Translations under genes and position numbers: made by a program | Notes under the pieces: generated by a model | What the model was told of the DNA's origin: nothing | The model's database searches: none | What the model saw: only the letters and a program-made list of their open reading frames with translations | DNA from: a virus | Strand: one strand, 5' to 3' | Virus record (IMG/VR): IMGVR_UViG_3300020202_000224 | Span: 1-21,044 of that record | DNA: 21,044 bases | In this document: positions 15,268 to 21,044 of the stretch, in pieces | Position numbering within the stretch: the stretch's first letter is position 1 | Layout: each line of letters starts with the position of its first letter

Positions 15268-15608
15268 CAGTCTTCAGAGAGAAACAGAACAGCGGTATCC
15301 CCGTACCGAGCGCCTTTCGTGACGTTGTATGTGGAGCCGTCAATTTCGAGCGTCGGCTCGTCGTCGGCAACCTCCCCGGGGATTTCGCCATCTTCATTTT
15401 CAAGGTCTGCCGTTGCGCAAATCGCTACCGGCCCGGTATTGCCGACTTCGTGTTGGAATTGATCGAAGCCGTTGTAGTTTTCATCAAACACAACGTTGAT
15501 GGACTTTGAGGAGCCATCGAACGTTATGGTTGCCTCAACAGCGAAGTCAGACGCTCGGAGAAGGATATCCGAAACGTCCGACTTCAATCTGTCGGTTAGG
15601 TCGGACAC
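15267..15608 (-). CDS. Head-tail attachment protein (gpFII-like)
   Basis: The 113-residue product, read from GTG 15608, has a helix SDLTDRLKSDVSDILLRASD then beta-rich parts: AVEATITFDGSSKSINVVFD, VGNTGPVAICATADLEN, and near the end PTLEIDGSTYNVTKGARYGD with a final VLFLSED. This matches the small gpFII-type joining proteins (a P-V-x-x-C-x-x-D centre and an I-x-G-x-x-Y-x-V end). It lies between capsid genes and the tail terminator, as expected. No ATG start is available closer; the upstream stop is 3 bases away. Confidence 0.7.
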   Translation of the reverse strand: MSDLTDRLKSDVSDILLRASDFAVEATITFDGSSKSINVVFDENYNGFDQFQHEVGNTGPVAICATADLENEDGEIPGEVADDEPTLEIDGSTYNVTKGARYGDTAVLFLSED

Positions 15609-15611
15609 GGT

Positions 15612-16004
15612 TTAAGTCGTGGCTTTTTGACCGATGACGTGTTGCGACAACACGTAGGACGGCGACGTGCCTGCTACGGTGTCAACGAAGCGGATATACC
15701 GCTCACACAGGCGAACTTCGACATTGATGCCTTGCAGGCTGTCAGTGCCGCCGGTTCCGAGAACTTGCGTGAATGTCGCTCCAGTGACATCCGCCCAGCC
15801 GGTCGAACCGTCGGCGGATGTCTGGATTTTTGTGTCCAGCGTGTTATCGGCGTTGCCGGTTCCCTTGGCCGCATACAGCACAGCCATGATGCTTCCGAGG
15901 TATCCTCGAATATCGATGGCAGAGCCGTTTCGGCTTGCGGTGATTGTGGCCGGCTTGGCGCCCGCTATGAGCGTAAGCGTGTTTTTGATGTCGGTGAGGA
16001 TCAT
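15612..16004 (-). CDS. Capsid-adjacent hypothetical protein, possible decoration protein
   Basis: The 130-residue product is beta-rich: SAIDIRGYLGSIMAVLYAAK, then NTLDTKIQTSADGSTGWADV, and ERYIRFVDTVAGTSPSYVLS. Proteins with this layout (G-S-A-I-D, then a T-L-D-x-K-I-Q-x-S-x-D strand and RYIRFV) are common directly after major capsid genes, but I know no proven function. Head decoration or a connector part is plausible. It has the clearest ribosome-binding site of the window (AAAGGAG, 13013 bases left of nothing else like it upstream), consistent with high expression. Confidence 0.7.
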   Translation of the reverse strand: MILTDIKNTLTLIAGAKPATITASRNGSAIDIRGYLGSIMAVLYAAKGTGNADNTLDTKIQTSADGSTGWADVTGATFTQVLGTGGTDSLQGINVEVRLCERYIRFVDTVAGTSPSYVLSQHVIGQKATT

Positions 16005-16205
16005 TTACTTGGCTCCTTTCTTCGCCTCCAGAGCTTTGCGCTCTTCAACGAATTTCAGTTGTTCAGGTGTCGCCTTCGAAATTTCGACGGCCCGATTAGC
16101 GAGAAGAAGATTCGACGCGTTCGCGTTGTCGGCTTCAATCACTTGACCTTTAAAAACCGGATCGCCGGAAATAAAGGTGTCACTGATAATCAGGTATTTT
16201 TTCAT
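16005..16205 (-). CDS. Small hypothetical protein after the major capsid gene
   Basis: The 66-residue product read from ATG 16205 begins KKYLIISDTFISGDPVFKGQ then VIEADNANASNLLLANRAVE and ends in a lysine-rich helix. The pattern (short strand, G-x-x-V-x-x-G-x-V-I-E, N-A-S-N-L-L-x-A-N-R-A) is shared by many small proteins located right after phage capsid genes. No function is proven. A longer reading from 16262 would overlap the capsid gene and is rejected. It starts 4 bases after the capsid stop. Confidence 0.7.
   Translation of the reverse strand: MKKYLIISDTFISGDPVFKGQVIEADNANASNLLLANRAVEISKATPEQLKFVEERKALEAKKGAK
16013..16019 (-). promoter_or_regulatory. Strong ribosome-binding site for the 15612-16004 gene
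   Basis: AAAGGAG on the minus strand lies 8 bases before the ATG at 16004 and inside the end of the preceding gene. Most other genes of the series lack a match of this quality, so this gene may be made in higher amounts. Confidence 0.75.
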
Positions 16206-16209
16206 GTGA

Positions 16210-18099
16210 TTATTGCGCGCCAGAGTCGGTGGAAACAACGAATGAAGCCGGCTGGCGAACAATCGAATCCGTCAACAGGAACATGATCGCGCGGGAAATG
16301 CCGGTAGTCGCGTTCGTGTATGGATCGATTGTCACGTCAAGGCCGTCCCAATCCGCGAGGATCAAGTCGGACCAGTTGCCGAAAATCACCTTGTCGCTGG
16401 CAACTTGGTTTGTCGCGTTGAACGTGTATCCGTTGGCTTCGGACCCTTCCAACAATGTACGGCCCGTGCTGGAAAACTTCTCAACGGTCTTCCACTTGCC
16501 GCGAACCGCTGGCGTCGAGAGCCATGCAATGTTACCCATCAACGCGTTTGCCGTGTCCATTGCGGTTTCAAACGAAACCACCTTGGCCCATGTGGGGGCG
16601 GCGCCGAAAGTAACAGAGCCGATGCCGGTGGTATTTATGATGCCAAGAGGCCGGTCGCCACCGCCGCCGCTGAGCGCAGCCAGGTCTTTGGCGATGGCGA
16701 GAACCTGCATGAGGTCCTGGCGAACGAATGCTTCAACATCGATGCTCGCTTGCTTCAAAAGCTCGCGAGAATATTTCGTGAATGCGCCGAGCTTTTTCGG
16801 CGTCAACGCGATCTGTCCGAAAGACTGATCGGAAGCAGTGACCTCCTCAGTCTCGCCCAGCCAGTAAGCGGTCCCGCCGCCAGCTTGCTTCGGGATCACA
16901 ACGTTCCCGGAAAGACCTGAGAGCACGCGCGCGCCCATTCGAGCAACAAGCGTTTGATTACGCAGAAGCTCAATCATGCTTCCCATCAGGACTTCGGTGC
17001 CCACCAAGAATCCGCCAGCCGTCGCAGTGCCTGCGGTGAGCGTGCGCTGGTTGAACGCGCGCAACTGAAGCGCAAGCGCTTCGACCATGATCGAGTTGAG
17101 GTCTTTCGATTCGGCGAAGCTGCGGCTTGCAACATCGTGAGGAATGAAAAACCCGCGCGCCTCCTGCTTCGTGCGTTTGGCAACCGCGTCGGAGCATTCC
17201 TTCTCAAGGCCGGTCAATTCTTGGCCGCTTGCCCGCGCGTGCAAAGCGCGCACGATGGAATAGTTTCGAATGTCCTTTCGGCCCATGCCGATGTTCGGAT
17301 CGGCTTCAGCCTCTCCAAGTGGTTTCGCCTTGTAGCGCGTTTCGAGGATTTGGGTAACCAGCTTTTCCTGGTCCCAATCTTCAGCAAGCGCGCGTTCAGC
17401 GAGTTCGACGGATTTGTGTTGAACGCCAATCGCGCGGAAGGTTTTTGCTTTTTCAAGCATGGCTTTCCGTTCGGTGGCCCTAATTTCCTCAATTTTGACC
17501 GGAGGATCGGCGACTGCGGAGCCGCCGCCAGGGGCGGCATCAGCAACGTGCAGCAAACGTTGTTTGTTCATATCGGATTCGAGATTTGGTTTGTTACGCC
17601 CCACCCCGACGGTGTTGTCGGCTGGGATTGAAACGATGGAAATTTCGAGTGGCAGCCAGTCAGTGACGCGCGCGGTTACCACACCGCCCGAATCCTTGCT
17701 GGTTTCCACGTCTCGGATTTCGTAACCGACTGACACAAGCGTCCGGATTCCGTCCATGACGTCTTGGAAGATTTCCTGCCCGCGAGCGCTTTTGCTGAAG
17801 CGAACCACTGCGCGACCTTTTCTGTCTTTGGCGATTTCGCACGATTCCACTACGCCGACTTGATCGTCCGGATTGTGATTGACGAGAAGCGCCGCACGAT
17901 TTTTCAGGCGGGAGAGATCGCAGGCCTTATCATCATGAACGAGAACTTCGCGACCAAAATAGCGGTCAACTGGTTCCTCCGAAGAAAACGACAACGGAAC
18001 CGTGCGCTCCTCGGCGTTGATCGCGGATCGGTCCAACGCAAAATCACGCGTGAACTTTTTCCCGAATACTTGCTGACGAATGTTGAGACTATCGCTCAC
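16210..18099 (-). CDS. Fused HK97-type prohead protease and major capsid protein
   Basis: This 629-residue protein joins two functions. Residues about 15-170 form a U35-type prohead protease: LLVNHNPDDQVGVVE with His75, GIRTLVSVGYEI with Ser123, and WLPLEISIVSIPADNTVGVG (148-167). Residues about 200-310 resemble a delta/scaffold segment (helical, charged). Residues about 330-629 are an HK97-fold major capsid protein: TATAGGFLVGTEV, YWLGETEEVTASDQSFGQIA, LGAFTKYSRELLKQASIDVE, then GDRPLGIINTTGIG. The protease likely cuts itself and the scaffold away during head maturation. It starts with GTG 18099, lies 58 bases after the portal stop, and a 5-bp inverted repeat (CTGGC/GCCAG) just precedes the start. 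No separate protease or scaffold gene is present. Confidence 0.9.
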   Translation of the reverse strand: MSDSLNIRQQVFGKKFTRDFALDRSAINAEERTVPLSFSSEEPVDRYFGREVLVHDDKACDLSRLKNRAALLVNHNPDDQVGVVESCEIAKDRKGRAVVRFSKSARGQEIFQDVMDGIRTLVSVGYEIRDVETSKDSGGVVTARVTDWLPLEISIVSIPADNTVGVGRNKPNLESDMNKQRLLHVADAAPGGGSAVADPPVKIEEIRATERKAMLEKAKTFRAIGVQHKSVELAERALAEDWDQEKLVTQILETRYKAKPLGEAEADPNIGMGRKDIRNYSIVRALHARASGQELTGLEKECSDAVAKRTKQEARGFFIPHDVASRSFAESKDLNSIMVEALALQLRAFNQRTLTAGTATAGGFLVGTEVLMGSMIELLRNQTLVARMGARVLSGLSGNVVIPKQAGGGTAYWLGETEEVTASDQSFGQIALTPKKLGAFTKYSRELLKQASIDVEAFVRQDLMQVLAIAKDLAALSGGGGDRPLGIINTTGIGSVTFGAAPTWAKVVSFETAMDTANALMGNIAWLSTPAVRGKWKTVEKFSSTGRTLLEGSEANGYTFNATNQVASDKVIFGNWSDLILADWDGLDVTIDPYTNATTGISRAIMFLLTDSIVRQPASFVVSTDSGAQ

Positions 18100-18135
18100 C
18101 TGCTGGCAGAGATACGCCAGTACGATGGGAAAAAT

Positions 18136-18157
18136 CTAGAGAGTCGCGCAGGACATT
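18136..18157 (-). repeat. 22-base intergenic repeat, copy A (after portal gene)
   Basis: This is identical over 22 bases to 7203-7224. It begins immediately after the portal TAA (18158-18160) in the 58-base gap 18100-18157. Read past the TAA in the portal frame it encodes NVLRDSLDFSHRTGVSLPAG then ER and stops at TAG 18089-18091, 11 bases inside the next gene. In another frame it encodes MSCATL-stop. The rest of the gap shares no further similarity with copy B and holds a weak hairpin (CTGGC-8-GCCAG). Confidence 0.9.
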
Positions 18158-19888
18158 TTAAGGCGCAGGTTTTTCCGTGGGCGCTGCTTTTGTCGCAGGC
18201 TTCGGCGGTTCGTCCACCTGAAGCGTGATCGGACGCCGCGCCCCGCCATCCTCCTTCCATGCCTTAACGGCCTCTGGCGACATTGGCGGAAGGTTGAATT
18301 CGTAGCGGATTCGCTCCTCGTCCTTTTGTGTTGGCGTGAGTAATCCGGCACGACCCAACACCCCAACCACATCGGCCCGGTTTCTCGTTTTCTCCAGATC
18401 GAAATCAAGTTGATAATCGCGATCGTTTTTAACGTCACTCTCTTGCTGCGCGCGAACAGTATCTGGGTCTTTTCCTTGACGCGAAATGATTTCAGAGCGC
18501 GACGAGAACCCGGATGCGACAGATTCCTTTGCGGCTTTGACTTCTTTTTCTGGATCAACCCAAGGCCAACCTCGAGGGACAAATTTCGGCTGGTTGAACT
18601 TTTCGAATTTATCGACTGGCAGCGGCTTGCCATTGACTAGAATTGCCCCAACTAAAAGGGCCATCTTTAACCACTCCGAAAAAATCTTTTCCGCTACAAC
18701 TTCGATAAAATCGCGCTGGACCGCCATGAATGCGTCCTGCGATTCGAGAAATGCCGCGCGCAGGCTTGAGTAATTCACGCTCTCATAATCCCCGGCGAGT
18801 TGGTTGTAGTTTACCCCCGGCACCCCAGCAGCCATCGTCCGAACGCGCGCTTTGATGAAATAGGCGTAGAGCTCGTGCGGGTATTTGACGTCAAACTGCG
18901 TTACATCTATCCCGCGCGGCAGTTTAACCATTTGCCCAGGGGAAACCTCCATCATCGTGTTCCCGTCTTCATCTTCGCCATCACCGATGTAGTGCCCGTT
19001 GGCATCGGGTAGTTCTTTCATGAACCCAGCATTCGCCGCCCCAAACTGTGCCGCGGTCATAGCGGCTTCGTCGTAGGATTCAAGCATCCGCATACCCTTC
19101 ATCGGAGCATGAAACCAAGGCACGCCGCGCACTTCGTCATCTTCGCCAAGCGGCATGAATTTATGGATGATGTCAGCAGCGTCCACGCGCTCATGCTTCG
19201 TGAAAGTGGAAAACGAATCGTATGGGTTTTCCTTGCGAATGTAATACGCGACAACCCGGCCCCATGAATTTCGCTCGATGCCCATTCGGATTTTATTGCC
19301 GTTTGGGAGGTTGTTGTTCAACTCCTCGTCAACGCAATCCGGATTGAGCATTTGAAGCGCAAAGCTGAACTTGTTATCGAAGCCGCGCACCATTCTGATG
19401 AAGACTTCGCCAGCTTGCGGCTCGCACCGAGCGCATGTCCGCTGAACATGCCACCACGAGCGCGAGCCTTTGACTGTGCAATTTTCCATCTTGCCCCACT
19501 CGTTCCATGCATCCCTGATCGCGTCATTGGCGAGGATGTCAAGCGACTGATTACTGTCGCGCGCGAGAACGGTCAGGCTGAGTCCCTGCGCTCCGATAAC
19601 ATTGTCCTGGTGAAGCTGTATGATCTTCTTTGCGTATTCGTTATCGTCGACCAGTTGGCGACAGCGAGAACGCATTGCCTTTAGGCTTCGTTGAATTTTG
19701 TCGTTGCGTGTCGTTGTGCCTGGGGCCCAATCCGAAAGCAATCGCCCGGTCTGCGCTCCCGCGAAAGTTCTCGCCTTGCGCTTCGGCGGCTCCAGCGGCG
19801 CAGCCTGCGAAAATGTCACGCTGTGCGTAGCGCCGTAGCTGATGCTCATCGACAAATCGGGGCTTCTTTTTGATGGCCAAAGTTTCAT
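18158..19888 (-). CDS. Portal protein (lambda gpB-like)
   Basis: The 576-residue product fits the lambda-type portal family. Residues 73-105 read RSRCRQLVDDNEYAKKIIQL then HQDNVIGAQGLSL, the family's hallmark segment. Further on come DAWNEWGKMENC, a cysteine-rich stretch around QRTCARCEPQAGEVFIRMV, and LNPDCVDEELN. After that are DIIHKFMPLGEDDEVRGVPW and MAAGVPGVNYNQLAGDYESV, the typical C-terminal part of the family. It forms the dodecameric ring at the capsid vertex through which DNA passes and to which the terminase docks. The C-terminal 40 residues are proline-rich (PPKPATKAAPTEKPAP). It overlaps the gpW-like gene by ATGA. Confidence 0.92.
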   Translation of the reverse strand: MKLWPSKRSPDLSMSISYGATHSVTFSQAAPLEPPKRKARTFAGAQTGRLLSDWAPGTTTRNDKIQRSLKAMRSRCRQLVDDNEYAKKIIQLHQDNVIGAQGLSLTVLARDSNQSLDILANDAIRDAWNEWGKMENCTVKGSRSWWHVQRTCARCEPQAGEVFIRMVRGFDNKFSFALQMLNPDCVDEELNNNLPNGNKIRMGIERNSWGRVVAYYIRKENPYDSFSTFTKHERVDAADIIHKFMPLGEDDEVRGVPWFHAPMKGMRMLESYDEAAMTAAQFGAANAGFMKELPDANGHYIGDGEDEDGNTMMEVSPGQMVKLPRGIDVTQFDVKYPHELYAYFIKARVRTMAAGVPGVNYNQLAGDYESVNYSSLRAAFLESQDAFMAVQRDFIEVVAEKIFSEWLKMALLVGAILVNGKPLPVDKFEKFNQPKFVPRGWPWVDPEKEVKAAKESVASGFSSRSEIISRQGKDPDTVRAQQESDVKNDRDYQLDFDLEKTRNRADVVGVLGRAGLLTPTQKDEERIRYEFNLPPMSPEAVKAWKEDGGARRPITLQVDEPPKPATKAAPTEKPAP

Positions 19889-20469
19889 GTGTTTCGATTG
19901 AATCGCATCAAAACCCGATTCCCGGATGCACGCCCCTGCGCTATTCGCTCCGATGCTTCTTCCGTGCGAACCTCCGCACGCAACTTATCGCGCGCGATCA
20001 AAAGCTCCCCTGTGCTGGCAAATCGGATTCTCCGATTCGTGCCGCCAGCGGTCGAGATTTCGTACTCCTCCTCCTCGCGCGTGCATTTGCTCATCAGCGC
20101 ATTTTCGACCGCGGCCAAAAGTTTGCGGGCAGTGGACCGGAGATCAACACCGGAGGAATCAACTGCCGGGTTCCGCTTAACGGTGATGCGGCCTTCCCAG
20201 ACAGTGAACGATTCGCCGGAGAGCGCGACTCGCGCGAAAACGAAGTATTCACCTGGGGGATACGCTGCCGAATTTATTGCAGAGATCGTCGCCAGGAAAT
20301 CTGGCCCACTTGTTGTGCATGTGACAGTTTTTCGCGCGGTCTGACTTCGAAATTCGTAAGTAAGAACCCAACCATCAGCCGGCGAATAATCGCTAAGGCT
20401 TTTTGTCCACTTCACGGTGTCCCCGGCAATGAAGGCGCTCGGTTCGATACTTGGAATTTCTGCAGCCAT
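19885..20469 (-). CDS. gpW-like head-tail joining protein with extra N-terminal domain
   Basis: The 194-residue product lies between terminase and portal, the gpW position in lambda. The C-terminal part (about 107-194: RSTARKLLAAVENALMSK ... EYEISTAGGTNRRIRFASTG ... ELLIARDKLRAEVRTEE) matches the gpW pattern of a helix, a short hairpin and a second helix. Normal gpW proteins are about 70 residues. The first 100 residues (PSAFIAGDTVKWTKSLSDYS, GWVLTYEFRS, PPGEYFVFARVALSGESFTV) form a separate beta-rich domain known from other phage proteins of unknown role. It may decorate or stabilise the connector (inference). It starts one base into the terminase stop (TAATG). Confidence 0.72.
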   Translation of the reverse strand: MAAEIPSIEPSAFIAGDTVKWTKSLSDYSPADGWVLTYEFRSQTARKTVTCTTSGPDFLATISAINSAAYPPGEYFVFARVALSGESFTVWEGRITVKRNPAVDSSGVDLRSTARKLLAAVENALMSKCTREEEEYEISTAGGTNRRIRFASTGELLIARDKLRAEVRTEEASERIAQGRASGNRVLMRFNRNT

Positions 20470-21044
20470 TAGAACGCGGATCGCCGCCAGCCAGTATTTA
20501 TGCGCATCACAAGCGGCTGTTTTTTGGACTTCGGAATCTCTTTTTTCACTGGCGCATGAGTTTTTTCGGGCATCTCGCCTTCGGCGGTAGCCTCCGTCCG
20601 CAGGGTATAGTCGCGTGCTTTCGTTTCAAGGGGCTTGCGCAGGACATTTGCAACTGCTTTCCAGTCAGGGTTCAGGATTTTGATGGCGGCCAGGTTGTAG
20701 ACGTCGATATCCAACGGTTCGTTGCGTGCCCCCTGCGGGCAATGCCATTTCAGTTTCGTGACGCCTTTCGAATACTCTTTTCGCAATTCTTCTGCGGTCA
20801 GACCGGCAAAAAAGTTATCGTCAAATCCAAAGCCCTTCGGGAAATGCTGATACCCCGGTCCGGGGACTTCGATCTTGAGGCGGCCGTAGATCATGCCCTT
20901 GGCCGTATCTGTGCCCAGGCGATAGTATGGGCAGCGACGCTTCCCATTGTGCGAGAGCGAAGACACGACGGGCAGGCCGGCGACGTTCGAGCCCTTCACG
21001 GCATATATTCGGCGATGGAACCGCGGCTTGCAGTAGGCATAGAC
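20469..21044 (-). CDS. Terminase large subunit, C-terminal part (GpA-like), cut by the window edge
   Basis: This frame is open to the right end, so only the C-terminal 191 residues are visible; upstream of the GTG at 20999 it still reads YAYCKPRFHRRIYAVKG, so that codon is not the start. The segment contains the nuclease-domain parts of lambda GpA-type terminases: RRIYAVKGSN, YYRLGTDTAKGMIYGRLKIE, and KLKWHCPQGARNEPLDIDVY followed by NLAAIKIL, the family's N-E-x-L-D pattern with a metal-binding Asp. The lysine-rich end is variable. The enzyme packs DNA into the head and cuts it at cos or headful sites. A 13-base piece of the 22-base intergenic repeat occurs at 20637-20649 within it, in the same codon phase (ANVLR). 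Confidence 0.9.
   Translation of the reverse strand, partial: VYAYCKPRFHRRIYAVKGSNVAGLPVVSSLSHNGKRRCPYYRLGTDTAKGMIYGRLKIEVPGPGYQHFPKGFGFDDNFFAGLTAEELRKEYSKGVTKLKWHCPQGARNEPLDIDVYNLAAIKILNPDWKAVANVLRKPLETKARDYTLRTEATAEGEMPEKTHAPVKKEIPKSKKQPLVMRINTGWRRSAF

Noticed and set aside
15627-17631. Several plus-strand open frames of 200 residues or more opposite the capsid and decoration genes (also 9424-10059 and 19870-20472)
   Set aside because: They arise from the codon use of well-recognised minus-strand structural genes; none has a family motif or a sensible gene junction.
7203-18157. The two 22-base copies as direct repeats (att sites or transposon ends) bounding a mobile segment
   Set aside because: The 11 kb between them holds a contiguous, correctly ordered head and tail gene set that continues on both sides, so it is not a discrete insert.
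18136-18633. 165-residue minus-strand frame ending in MSCATL, overlapping the portal end
   Set aside because: The body is out of frame with the portal and rich in Arg/Ser. Only its last six codons, shared with the second repeat, are of interest, and these are treated as a possible leader.
1-21044. tRNA, rRNA, CRISPR array or integrase
   Set aside because: None could be recognised on either strand.

Overview
This window looks like the virion-structure and late-gene part of a tailed bacteriophage (or prophage) with siphovirus-like organisation. From 21044 down to 1857 the minus strand carries one very tightly packed gene series: terminase large subunit C-terminus (cut by the right edge), a gpW-like head-tail joining protein with an extra N-terminal domain, lambda-type portal, a fused HK97-type prohead protease-major capsid protein, capsid-adjacent small proteins, head-tail attachment and tail terminator proteins, tail tube, two overlapping tail-assembly-chaperone frames, tape measure, a distal-tail-like protein, tail hub, a glycine-rich putative receptor-binding protein, a tailspike-module protein, four small membrane-linked or hypothetical proteins including a lipoprotein, and a 1240-residue tail fibre/tailspike with a Sec-type signal peptide. 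Almost every junction is an overlap (ATGA, TGATG, TAATG) or a gap of six bases or fewer. A strong intrinsic terminator at 1783-1812 ends the series.

The left 1.8 kb runs on the plus strand, convergent to the late genes: a NUMOD-like/homing-endonuclease-associated protein, an unknown G+C-rich 178-residue gene, a small basic protein (the three linked by ATGA overlaps), and a NeuD/PglD-type acyltransferase that ends against the terminator.

The host cannot be named. A lipobox lipoprotein and Sec signal suggest a Gram-negative (diderm) host. G+C content is moderately high. Few genes have a clear Shine-Dalgarno sequence; the gene at 15612-16004 is an exception. No integrase, endolysin, rRNA, tRNA or CRISPR is visible, and no stretch above 300 bases lacks a gene.

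The most unusual signal is an exact 22-base repeat (7203-7224 and 18136-18157) in the only two real intergenic gaps of the late series. Both copies sit directly behind a stop codon in the same codon phase, so that reading past the stop gives NVLRDSL and runs exactly up to, or slightly into, the next gene. A 13-base piece of it also occurs in the same phase inside the terminase gene. Other points of interest are a tail chaperone frame relation that needs a +1 (or -2) shift instead of the usual -1, a duplicated domain in the tail fibre, an export signal on that fibre, and a surface-sugar-type acyltransferase next to it.
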